Shown: piece after piece, positions 41,746 through 51,626 of the stretch
Layout: each line of letters starts with the position of its first letter
How positions within the stretch are numbered: position 1 is the stretch's first letter
Assembly: GCA_030267965.1 (NCBI GenBank)
Contig: BRYA01000062.1
Location: 7,234-71,233 of the forward strand
Length of the DNA: 64,000 nt
Direction of reading: 5' to 3'
Source of the DNA: Triparma columacea
Lineage: Eukaryota > Sar > Bolidophyceae > Parmales > Triparmaceae
Position numbers and translations under genes: made by a program
The notes under the pieces: model-generated
Told to the model about the DNA's origin: nothing
Database searches by the model: none
What the model saw: the letters and a program-made list of their open reading frames with translations, nothing else

Positions 41746-43370
41746 TTGGGAGGGAAACTAAACGATTGGTGGGGTTTGGAAACTATAAGGAGCTAGGACG
41801 TATGAGATATTCGATGTGGTGGGTTTTTTGGGTGGATTTTGAGATTGACAGCAGTCCGGTGAGCTTGGCTAATTTTAGGAAAATGGGCAATGTGAGATAG
41901 ATCATTTTGCCATTTTTGCCCTGGCTCAAAATGAAATAACCATGAAGTACGTTTTTTGGGGTGAAAAAGCATGGACTAGTTCTGCATTATTATTAATATC
42001 AACGTCGTAGCGTCGCACGAGAGAAGGGCCTCAGTGAGGGAAGAAAATAGAACTTCCCCCCCCAAAACCTCCCGAGACCAACCCTTCCTAGGCCTCTGGC
42101 TCCTCAAGATTTCAACAAACATGCGATCAAAAAGCGGAACTATGTTGCCCGCGAAGTCGTCTATCGAGTACTACCTTTCGATCGCATGTTCCTAACTCTT
42201 CCAACCATTTAACCTCCTTCTCTCAAAACACCCCACTCCGGACCTTGAGAAATAATTAAAGAAAGCTGTGCCCTAACTTTCCTGAAATCCTCGAAACCGG
42301 GATATGGTTGCCTCATCTATCCTACTCTTCCCGAAAAAATTAAGGAAATCTACTTAGAAGAGTCCTTCAACTCTTTGGTTGAAAGTGATCATTTTTAGTG
42401 CCAAAAAAAATCATATTAATTACGTCGTTGCGCATAATCTATTCGACCCCAACTCTTGTATTTATTACTGTTTTGGTATCGTAGTACGAGAAATAAAAAC
42501 AAATGTCGTTAACACCATGAAAAAGCAGAAACCATGTCTGCTTCTATACCAATTTAGATACTTTTACGACCGCAAAAATTAACTTCGAAAGAATTCCGTG
42601 AAAGCGCTGTTATAGTTCTACCGATCACTAAAAATTTACCACGATACGTCGGAATCTTTCTGTTTAAATTTGTCATCAAAAAAATCACTCTGACCCAACT
42701 CAGCTTCTTCAAGGAGTAGGGTAGTGAAATTGTTTATTCTGAAGCTTATGGGTATTTTCAGAGCTTAATATTTAGTAAACCGGCTTATCGCATTTTTAGC
42801 AACTCTCTACATTAATAGAGTTGCTATTAACGTACGTCTTGTATACTTTTATTTATCTTCTCCCCTAGATGGGCAACCAAAACACACTAATATCCACTAA
42901 TACAGCAATTTGGGGAAGCATAACCGCGTCTTGCTGTGTAATACGTATTAAAAATCTCTCAGATACCTTCTAACCTTCCCTACCTTTGATGTGGAGCCAT
43001 AATTCTTCCTTTCCCTCCCCAAGTCGCTGAAAGTCTCCTGCCATTTCTCCATCGGATGACATTTAACGGGACTTTTAAGAGCACTCCGGTATCAAGTAAT
43101 CAATATTTACCCTTGATACGGGATAAGAAGGAATAAAACGTTAAGTTGAAAACTCTGGGACCTTTTCCCAAAATAGCCTCGATCTATCTCACATGGCCCA
43201 AATTCCTACTTTTATTGGAGTGTTTGCGGGATTCAAGTTTTAGTTTATCAGGGAGAGAGAGACGTAAAAAGGTATTTCCTAGAAAAAAGAATTTAGACCA
43301 TTCTTCCCCCCCCATCCCTACCCCCCTACACATTCCTTTTGTGTGTTTGTGTGTGTGTTGTGTAACCCTC
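41746..43370. other. 1.6-kb gene-poor stretch
   Basis: No convincing coding region on either strand. The middle part (about 42350-43150) is clearly more AT-rich than the gene-dense surroundings and has no splice-bounded open frames. TGAGATAGATC near 41892 and GATCTATCTCA near 43180 form a loose inverted pair about 1.3 kb apart, too short to define a transposon. Confidence 0.5.
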
Positions 43371-44024
43371 TCAGTTGTTCGCCGCCTTCTCCACAATCAT
43401 CCTAATCCTCTCCGTCCCTTTCTCCTCCCCCTTCCCTACCCACCCCACATTCCCTCCCCCATAAGGTTCCTCAACAATAATATCCCCCAAAACTTCAATA
43501 TTAACATCCCTCCCCCCCTTCCTCCCTCCGATGCTCCTGTTGGTCCATTTAACTTCCTTGCAAGCCTTCAGCAAAACCTCAAATACCTTCTGTCCGACCG
43601 GTCCAACATTATCGTTCCTATGTAAAAGCGCGTCGTCCACAAGACTCGTTTGGTAAGCCTCACGCTCCTGGAGTTTCTTCAGGTCTACACGACGTAGACT
43701 TACAGGGAAGGTATCACAGAGGTCTGCATCAGTAAGACGCACTTTGGGGGGGTGGAGTGTTAGTGTAACCATGTTACTGTCCTGTTGTGGTGTCTCGTCC
43801 TTCCCCCCTTCCTTGACTATAATGTTGTCGAGGTGTAGTGTGGTTATGGTTACGGAGGTCGTGGTGTAGTCTAGGGGCACCTTGATTGTCACGGTGTTGG
43901 AGATCTCGTCGGTGCAATAGACGGACGCGTTGAGGGAGGGAGACTTGGAGAAGGAGGGAGGGTAGGTCAAGGTGCAGGGGGTTGTTACGGGGAGACGGTG
44001 CTCGAGAGAGAGGGGATCAGACAT
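43371..44024 (-). CDS. LSM12 homologue
   Basis: A 217-residue protein resembling LSM12, which combines an LSM-like N-terminal domain with an anticodon-binding-like (AD) C-terminal domain and is linked to RNA binding with ataxin-2-type partners. The N-terminus has the Sm1-like stretch LNASVYCTDEISNTVTIKVP. The C-terminal half follows the AD pattern closely: a helix of KKLQEREAYQTSLVDDALLH type, GQKVFEVLLKACKEVKWTNR, VNIEVLGDIIVEEPYGGGNV and ERIRMIVEKAANN. ATG at 44024 (MSDPLSLEHRLP) was chosen; the frame is open upstream only as Thr/His-rich translation of a GT-repeat leader. The assignment is by eye from the order of conserved blocks. Confidence 0.75.
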   Translation of the reverse strand: MSDPLSLEHRLPVTTPCTLTYPPSFSKSPSLNASVYCTDEISNTVTIKVPLDYTTTSVTITTLHLDNIIVKEGGKDETPQQDSNMVTLTLHPPKVRLTDADLCDTFPVSLRRVDLKKLQEREAYQTSLVDDALLHRNDNVGPVGQKVFEVLLKACKEVKWTNRSIGGRKGGRDVNIEVLGDIIVEEPYGGGNVGWVGKGEEKGTERIRMIVEKAANN

Positions 44025-44064
44025 GGTTGGAGCCGGGGGGGTGGGAGGGAGGGGGGGGTTGTTT

Positions 44065-44335
44065 GGGTTTGTTGTGTTGGTGTGTGTGTGTGTAGTGAAT
44101 TTAGTTGTTGTTGAGTACGTTCTTTGATCTACGTGTGTGTGTATATGGCGTGTTAATTGGTGGGGTGGTGGTTGTATGTGGGATTGTATGTATGTGTTTT
44201 TATACACTGCACTGATGGTTTGTGTGTGGGAGGGGTTATGGGTGTTGGTGTGTGAGTTACGGTGGCGGTGTGAGTTAGGGTGGCGGTATGTATGTGTGTG
44301 TGCGTGTGTATGTGTGTGTGTGTATGTGTATGTAT
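44065..44335. repeat. GT-rich simple-sequence region upstream of LSM12
   Basis: Degenerate GTGT, TATGTGTG and GGTGTGAGTTA repeats fill the LSM12 5' flank, with a denser TGTG/TATG part at 44285-44335. Confidence 0.7.
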
Positions 44336-44639
44336 AAAATGGTTGAAATAATGGTCCCAAAACCAAAAGTCCGTGATGAAGATTATTTTCGGACCCGATT
44401 ATATTTACACAAACTGCGTTAATATGATTTATGTAGACATTTATGGACACGTTATAGACAATAAACGTCGTGGGATCTAGTCTTATCGTCAAATATGCCT
44501 TAGAACTCTTCAAATCTACGAACCTCAAAATTGACCCAAAGAAGCGAAAAAAAGGCTCAGAAGACGGTGGCCCGTCGGTCTGGCGTCGCCTCCTTTACAT
44601 AAGCCTCACCTTAGAGGGTGGTCGTCGCCCAGCCCTACG

Positions 44640-45034
44640 CCAGACCCATGGGCTTCGGTGAGCCCTTGAGGCCGAGGTTGAGGCCCTGGCCCGCCATGGG
44701 GTGGACGCCGTGGGCGGCGTCGCCCACCAGCACCTGCCCCTCCTTGTAGTTACGTTCCGGCGTGGTGGGCGAGGCCGAATTCGTCGACGCCGTGAACTCG
44801 GCCCTCCAGGCGGGCCCGTCCCGCTACCAGGCCGACACAGGCATCGACCTCGTAGATGACCTCGCCTCCACGCTTGTCAACGGCTTGAGCCTCGTCAACA
44901 TTGAACGAGCCCAGCGTGCGGCCCATTCGCCGTGCCTCCCCTGTTGGACTCTCTGGGGAGCGAGAGGTTCCTCCTCCCCCTCCACGCCCATCACGCCGGA
45001 ACGTACTACAAGGAGGGGCAGGTGCTGGTGGGCG
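44640..45034. pseudogene. Scrambled COQ6/UbiH-like flavin monooxygenase fragments
   Basis: Two pieces of one gene lie back to back. On the minus strand, about 44663-44770 reads YKEGQVLVGDAAHGVHPMAG and QGLNLGLKG, the FAD-binding GDAAH..HP.AGQG motif of COQ6/UbiH hydroxylases. On the plus strand, from about 44768, the text reads EAEFVDAVNSALQAGPSRYQ and, after a frame change, ERFLLPLHAHHAGTYYKEGQ, the part that should precede that motif. The shared portion forms a 43-44-bp inverted repeat (44721-44764 and 44992-45034) with one indel. Frame shifts, missing ends and inversion make a functional protein unlikely. The parent enzyme, if present, is elsewhere in the genome. Confidence 0.65.
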
Positions 45035-45104
45035 AATTCCGAAAAGATCATGGAAAAAGATTGCAAAAATTTGTTGTTCTACTAGGAATCGAATTTAATT
45101 CCAA

Positions 45105-45480
45105 ATGATCGTCGATATGTTTGTCAAAATGTTATTCCTAGGATTCTTAGTTGGATTCCTAGTTGCACCTTCGGTTTTTGGACTTGCTCCATCCTCTCTT
45201 ATAGTTCAAGTGAGTAATTGTGTGAATTTTGCCGACACCTCAGTTCTGTATATATGGATTATATCTCTCTATATCGCTCCATATTGCTAAATTGATTGAT
45301 ATGTGCAGATATATGGATAGATACCAGCACAGATACCTCTTGGACGCATTTTTATACGCATTTTAGACACATTTTAGACACCCATCACGCCTAAAATACA
45401 GCATCACACCTTTTACACTCTATTACACACCTTTTACACACCCATCACACCCATCACACCCATCACACCATACGCATACT

Positions 45481-45515
<35 letters not shown>

Positions 45516-46932
45516 TCCTACAAACACACAGAACAAAGGAGGAGGACATGGAGAGATTGGTTACCATACAGCAATTGCCTTATCAAACATTGGTCATAAA
45601 GTTACCCTCCTCCAAGACTCATCCTGCGACAACACCAAGGTAAGAACAACACAAAGGTGTGTTGAGTGGTATCGCAAAGTTGTTGAAGATGTTGAATGTT
45701 GTTTGTTCCGCTGATGTAAATATACCACAATCAGCATTTCGTTATGATATGCGACGTGCATTTCGGAGACACGCGCAATGATTTAACGCCAGTAAGGTGA
45801 AAATGGCTGCCAAACGACCATACTGAGGAACAAACACATGACAACAACAAGCTGTAGTAGGTTAACACTGTACCTTCCTGTCGTAGAGTCACCTAACACA
45901 CATCTTCAATCACACTCGATATCCGCTATCCCCCCTCTCCTCCTACACACACGCACACATTCGACGATGCAGGTAAGGAAGGAGAGAAGGAGAGGTATCA
46001 CGACGTTGTTTGTGTGTTAAGTGTCCCCCTTAATTAAGTGCTAATGAACTAACTTTTCCCCAACCCAAACAACACCCCCACACCTAAACACCACTCAGGA
46101 GCCTTTCGCGTCCTACCCCTCCCTCCCCTCATCCGTGACCGTCGTTCCCTGCTCCATGTCCACCCTCCCCTCCTCCGTAACCTCTTCCACCTACCACACA
46201 ATAATCGACAACTACTCCAAAAGCCCAGACTCCCCATTCTCCCAAGCCCTCTGTGACCTCGGGAAAACTTGCAGTAAATACCTTTACATATCATCTGCTG
46301 GTATATACGACCCCCCACCTACACACGGTACTGATGATGGGGGTCCTTTACTTGAATCCTTCCCTGTGAAGGAAACGAAAGGTCAGGCTCAGTTTGAGGA
46401 TTTATTATCCTCCTCCTCCGTCCCACTCTTCGCATTCAGACCGCAATACATTTACGGACCTAAAGCTAATAAATTCTCATACCTGGACTGGTATTTCTCA
46501 CGCATTACATCATCAAAACCACTACCCATACCAGGGACTGGGAAACAAATGGTCTCACTTACGAACGCTGTTGATGTCGCGGATCTACTTAAGTCATGCA
46601 CCGAATCTGAGAATGCTATACCTGGGGTGTATAATTGCGGGTCGGGGAAAGTATACTCTTACAATGAGGTCGCATCCATGTGCGGTAAGGTTGCAAATAT
46701 GGATGCTCACATTGTGAATTACAACGCAGACGTTAAAGGGAAAGGTGAATTCCCATTCCGTCCTAACAACTTTCACGTAGTACCTACTAAAGCGAAGGAG
46801 ACATGGGGATGGGAGGGTGGGAATATGGACCTTGAAGGTGACCTTAAGTGGTATTATGATGACTTTTTGAAGAGAGGTGGAGGGGGAGGAGGGTTTGAAA
46901 AAGATGAAGAGATACTTGCTGTTGAGGCTTGA
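45105..46932 (+). CDS. CSP41-like NAD-dependent epimerase/RNA-binding protein, plastid
   Basis: An atypical SDR related to the chloroplast stem-loop binding proteins, which bind and stabilise plastid RNAs. Three exons (45105-45209, 45532-45639, 46099-46932) give 348 residues, all in phase 0. The leader MFVKMLFLGFLVGFLVAPSV runs into FGLAPSS, a plastid-type signal and transit start. Exon 2 holds the Rossmann loop NKGGGHGEIGYHTAIALSNI. Exon 3 contains KYLYISSAGIYDPPPTHGTD, FAFRPQYIYGPKANKFSYLD, LPIPGTGKQMVSLTNAVDVA and PGVYNCGSGKVYSYNEVASM, in the usual family order, with FPFRPNNFHVVPTKAKETWG near the end. Skipping directly from exon 2 to exon 3 gives good family alignment (NTK|EPFASY). A further small exon inside the 459-bp intron cannot be excluded. 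Confidence 0.85.
45420..45515 (+). repeat. CCATCACA repeats and (CA)n microsatellite in CSP41-like intron 1
   Basis: Three CCATCACAC units followed shortly by about 14 CA dinucleotides (45488-45515), just upstream of the exon 2 acceptor. Confidence 0.85.
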
Positions 46933-47144
46933 TCTATTTTTTCCTGAAGAAGAAGGGCATTGCAAATGCGGGGGGGGGGGAGGCGAAGTTGGACGGGGGG
47001 CTTATTTCATGAGGCTTTCCAAGCCACTATGTTAAGAAAGGTTATTGAGTCTCCTTATTTTAGTGACAACAAAAACAACAATCTTCTTTAAACCCCCTCT
47101 CCCCTCCGTCTTGCTGTCCCCCTCCTTCCCCCCTTCCCTGTCCT

Positions 47145-50100
47145 TCAGTCGTCGTCCCACGGTACAATAGGGAGTCTAAACTCCCCCATAGGTGTCCCTG
47201 GTGTTCCTATAATCCCCCCCCTACTTTTCGCAAGTGGTGTATGAACTTGTTGACCCCAAGGGATCGCCTTCTCACCCTCACCTCCTCCTACCCCCCCCCG
47301 TAAAGCGCCCCCCTGGGGACTTGGGGGAAACTCATCGTACCCAACAGGTGTGAAGACAACCCTGTGCCCAGCGCTGTTAAGGGAGTACGAGGGGCTACCC
47401 CAGGGGCTCTGTGGTAGTTGGCCTGATCCTACCCCAGATCCAACCCCGGGGGGAGTTGAGATATGGGAGGGGCTTGGAGGGTTGCCTAAAGGCAACCTGA
47501 AGCTGACCTTACTGAGAGGCCTGTTGGTGTCAAAGTCGTCGCTATTGACCTTCAAGGCGAAGCTAGACTTCCTCCTCAAAGCGCTCCTCGGTGGCAGCTG
47601 GTTAACAGCTGGGGAGGTGGGTTTTCCAAACCCAGGTGACGCCGGCTTGCCGAATCCCGGCGATGCTGCCTTCCCCTGGGGGCTCTGTAGCATCCCCTCG
47701 AGGTGTGACCCCTGAGTTTTCCCGAACGATGGGGAGCTCGGTATCCCGAACGCACCCGTCTCCCCCCACCCCTTCCCTCCAGACCCCGACCCCTCCTCCT
47801 TGAGCCCCCCATCTTCCGCGAACTTGAACTCCTCCATGAACCCCTTCATGTCAACCTTCTGGGACGGTATCTTAACCTTTGCTCCCAAAGCATCGAACGT
47901 CGCTGGCTGGCTATTGAGGGTTGACGCTAGGAGGGGTGAGGGGGATCGCCTGCCTACACGACTAGGAACGCCCCTGCTGCCACCCCTGCTGCCACCCCTG
48001 CTGCCACCCCTGCTGCCACCCCTGCTGCCACCCCCACTACCGACCCCGCTACCGCCCCTGCTACTGCCCCTGCTACCGCCCCTGCTACCACCCTTGCTCC
48101 CCCCCTCCCCCCTCCCCTCGCTAAGCACGTACACCCCAGCTTTTTCGTTCCACTTGACCGGCCTATCCCTAGTCATCGGCCTCTCGTCCTCCCCTATTGC
48201 CAGATTCACGGGCTCAAAGAAAGGGGTGGAGGGAGGGGAGGATAAAGCGGAACCGAGAGAACGAGAGGTGGAGATGCGACTGCCGCCGCCCCTACTACCA
48301 CCGCCCCTACTACCACCGCCCCTACTACCACCGCCCCTACTACCACCCCTGCTCCCCTGCCTACTATTCCCCCGACTCGGCACGTAGAGCTGCGTAATTT
48401 TATCGAGTCTGTGCAGGTCAAACTCCTTCTGCGTGTTGAATAGATTGTCCATGCACTCCGGCACGAACGGGTGCCTCCCGACCCTCCACCCCTTCTTCAC
48501 TAAGAGGCTTGTGATGTTCGATCTTATCTTCTCGTCGATCACCAAATCCTCTTCGTCCTCGCTCAACTCAGCCAGATCCTCCTCTCCGACCTGCTCCGAG
48601 AGGGCTACCTTCAGATTATTTATCTCTTCGTCGTCGGCCTCGGTCGAGTAAGCGTAGCTGCTGACGCTGCCCAAGCTGCTGGCGGAGGTGAGGGACTTGC
48701 GGTCGGAGGAATCGTGGCGGGTTCCGCCGGCGGCGAAAGATTGGAGGTATTGGATTGCGAAGCTAAGCTGTTTCCTGGAGATCGCGAAAGGGGAAATACG
48801 GTTGAGAATAATGACGTACAGAACTCCTCGTCTTGAGTCACCAACCCTCCCCCCCAAACCTTTCCTGGGCTCATTTCATTTCGCCCGCCACATCTCCCCC
48901 CCCCCCCCTCTCTCACCTGAATACCCTCTGCACACTCCACTGCTTCCTCAACTCCCACACCTTCTGCAAACACAACAACCCCCCGCTCCTCCATATCATC
49001 CTCCCAAAGTCTTCATCAACGAAGCAAACCCTCATGAAGATTTGCGTCCCCGTCCACTGCACGATGCTGTCGTACGGAAGATCCCGCATCGCCGCCACTA
49101 CCGCCGGTATCACCCCTGCCCTATAAGCCGTCCTCATCCCCTCAATCCCCCCCGTCCTGTCCAGGCATATGTTGAGCAGCAGCTTGCACGCGGCCCTCTG
49201 CACGAAGGCGTTCCCCTCGAACCTGTCCATCGCCTCCACCACCAGCCTCAGCCCGTCGAGCTGCACGATCTCGGCGCTCCTGCCGTCCAGGCTGAGGCTC
49301 CCCATGGCCTCGCTCCCCCTGACCTGCACGTTGACGCTGTCCGCTCCCCCCTCCATCTCCCCCACGATCTTCCCAACGTTCCTCTCCGCTACGCCCTCGT
49401 CGATCTTGACAATGCGAGTGATCGCCTTCGCGAGGTCCTCGAGCCTCTGCTTCTCAGCCCTCCTGGCCCTCCTCCTAAAAAACGTCTTGTTCCCCCCTCC
49501 CCCCCCTGACCCAGACTCGGCGGGATTGACGTCCCACTTGGGATCGTGCTTTGCACCGCACATTTCGCAAACATAGACGAGCTTGAAATTCCTGAACTCG
49601 CACTTGGCGTTGTCGCAGTACCAGTCTATTTTGAGCTTCTTGGTCTGCTTGAACTTCTCAAACATTTTCACGGCCTTCTTCTCGCCCTTGATCCATCTCT
49701 TGTACTCCAGCTTCTTAGTGCTAAGAAACTTGTACTTCTTCTCCTCAAGCTCCTTCTTGTAGCGTTTCTCTTCCACCTTGCTCATTACATCTGCCCTGGC
49801 CATATTATTTAATTCCAGCCTCTCGTTCTGCCTCTCGTCCACCTTGACCCACATGGGAGGCATGGCCTTGGCAAGGAGATAATTGGCAACCTTAAAGCAG
49901 AAATCGTTCACTTTTCGGGCGTAATTGGCGCGCTTCCCCTCCAGCTCGCTCGTCGCGAGGTCCTCGATCAGCATGAGCTGACGCTCCGCATTCTCCCTTT
50001 CCATTTCCGCCATTTTCGCCGCAGTGTTGCGACTGATCCAAGGCGGAATTGGGGTCTCCCAGCTGTTGTCGTATTCGTCGTCTCTCTTGAAGCGCCATGT

Positions 50101-50727
50101 CTTCAGTAGCTTCAGGAGCTGGGTGGGTGGTAAAGAATTGAAGGGACTAGGGTGCTTCGGGTCACTCTCATGCAACGAGGCGAAGCGCTTGAAAAGCTTC
50201 TCGTCCGCCTGCTTAGAGGCGCTAAATTCCGAGTAGTTGTGGTAGTAGTGCTTCAAGAATTCCTTCCGTTCCGTCCCCTTGGCTGGGGGTGTTGCGTTCA
50301 TGTCTCTCGTGCCCGAGGCCATCAACTTGGCGAAGAAATTCATTTGAGGGGCTTGCTGGGTCGACGACGCCGGAGTCTGGGGGGGTGACATAGATGATGT
50401 CGATGAAGCCCCGGAATCCGACTCGTCGGAATCAGAGTCGTCCCTGTAATACTTGTTCCCAGTTGTTCGAGGAGGGAGGGGCGCCAGTACCTGCTCTGGG
50501 ATCATTGATGGCACCGGGGCAGTGTGCCTCCTCAATGCGGCGTCCGATAATGAGCTTTGACTCGAGCGAGAAGAGCCAGAAGGGGAGCCTTGCCTTTCAT
50601 CCTCTTCTGGAGGACCAACAGTCTCGAGGGGAGGATTAGGCTTGACCCCCAGGGGAGGAGCACGAGGCAATTTCCTTGGGCGCCTCTTCCGGCGTGGTGG
50701 CAACGAGGCCCCATAGTTGCCCAACAT
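47145..50727 (-). CDS. Large protein with RanBP2-type zinc finger and ARM/HEAT-like region
   Basis: Two exons (48917-50727, 47145-48774) join in phase to give 1146 residues. The N-terminal 200 residues are disordered and basic or Ser/Pro-rich (PPRRKRRPRKLPRAPP). A charged helical region follows, then a RanBP2-type finger near residue 365-395 (WYCDNAKCEFRNFKLVYVCE, then MCG; C-x4-C-x10-C-x2-C with the leading Trp). Residues about 430-600 contain helical repeats resembling armadillo repeats (EIVQLDGLRLVVEAMDRFEG, AFVQRAACKLLLNICLD, GVIPAVVAAMRDLPYDSIVQ). The second exon encodes acidic, then Ser-Arg-Gly repeats, and a Pro/Ser-rich end. Start ATG 50727 (MLGNYGASL) is the first in the exon; an acceptor-like TTTCTCAG lies about 50 bases upstream, so an extra 5' exon is possible. 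The function is unknown. Confidence 0.75.
47965..48110 (-). repeat. Minisatellite coding Gly-Gly-Ser-Arg repeats
   Basis: CCCCTGCTGCCA-type 12-bp units and variants encode repeated Gly-Gly-Ser-Arg on the minus strand. A second block of CCGCCCCTACTACCA units lies at about 48285-48350 and encodes Gly-Gly-Gly-Ser-Arg repeats. Confidence 0.85.
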
Positions 50728-50891
50728 CGCAGTCAGGGCTGGGTCCTTTCTCCACACAAAATTGAGAGCCCTTCTGAGAAAAAATTGAGTTAATAATCAC
50801 ACAGTCCCCAAACAGTTTAATTGTCAGATACTGAGTTCGTGGCGCATCTAAAATTCAGTAGGTTGAGGTTGTCAACGCCTCTTCCTCAAAC

Positions 50892-51563
50892 ATGGCCAAG
50901 GTCAAGAATTTGTACTTCCTTCGACACGGGCAGGCATTTCATAATGTGCGAGCTGAACCAATGAGAGCAGCGGGCTGTACTTTCCAAGAGTTTTTGGATC
51001 AGATGAAGGAGGACGATAGTCTGGATTCCGCTCTGACGGAGGAGGGTATCGTCCAGGCCAAGGAAGCTAGTGACTCACCGATGTCTTCGCAGATCGCAGA
51101 GAAACTGGAGCTTTTAGTTTCCTCTCCATTGTCACGGTGTATAGACACAGCCGATTTGATCTTTCCTCGTCGAGATCCCCCGACAAGGATCATCCTGGAG
51201 GAGGTTAGGGAGATTAATGGGCTGTTGCTGAATGGCAAGAGGCGCAAGCGGTCAATGCTGGAGAAGCTATATCCTCACTGGGACTTCAGCGGAGTCAGCA
51301 ATGATGATGACGTGGATTGGACCGCTGATGAGCTTGAGAGTGATGAAAGTGTTAGGGCGAGAGGCTTGAAGGCACTGGACCTCCTTTGGAGGAGGAACGA
51401 GACTGAGATCGCTATTGTCGCTCATGGTGGTTTCTTCCGGAAACTATTTTCGTCTTCTTCTGTTGTCGTCAAGGATGATGTGGCCCGGTTCTCGAACTGT
51501 GAGTGTAAGGCTATGAAGTTTGTGCGCAAGGATGGGGTATACAGCATAGAGCAAGTTAGTTAA
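50892..51563 (+). CDS. Histidine phosphatase (phosphoglycerate-mutase superfamily)
   Basis: A 223-residue single-exon protein of the branch-1 histidine phosphatase superfamily. The catalytic RHG is at residues 11-13 (LYFLRHGQAFHN). The second phosphate-pocket Arg lies in SSPLSRCIDTADLIF, the acid/base Glu region is EVREINGLLLNGKRRKRS, and the second catalytic His is in IAIVAHGGFFRKLF. Without the long insertions of glycolytic mutases, it is more likely a small-molecule or protein phosphatase than dPGM. The substrate cannot be told from sequence. It is divergent from the zinc-finger gene with 164 bp between starts. Confidence 0.88.
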   Translation: MAKVKNLYFLRHGQAFHNVRAEPMRAAGCTFQEFLDQMKEDDSLDSALTEEGIVQAKEASDSPMSSQIAEKLELLVSSPLSRCIDTADLIFPRRDPPTRIILEEVREINGLLLNGKRRKRSMLEKLYPHWDFSGVSNDDDVDWTADELESDESVRARGLKALDLLWRRNETEIAIVAHGGFFRKLFSSSSVVVKDDVARFSNCECKAMKFVRKDGVYSIEQVS

Positions 51564-51626
51564 TGCAGAACTGTTCTATTTTTGAAATTCTCTCTATGTT
51601 TTACTGAACTCTTCGTGATAAGAATC

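Noticed and set aside
42379..42582. 67-codon AT-rich open frame in the gene-poor stretch
   Set aside because: No ATG start, no splice context, and length expected by chance in AT-rich sequence.
41892..43190. Inverted pair TGAGATAGATC / GATCTATCTCA as transposon ends
   Set aside because: Only about 11 bases match, no target duplication is seen, and the interval has no transposase or second-level structure.
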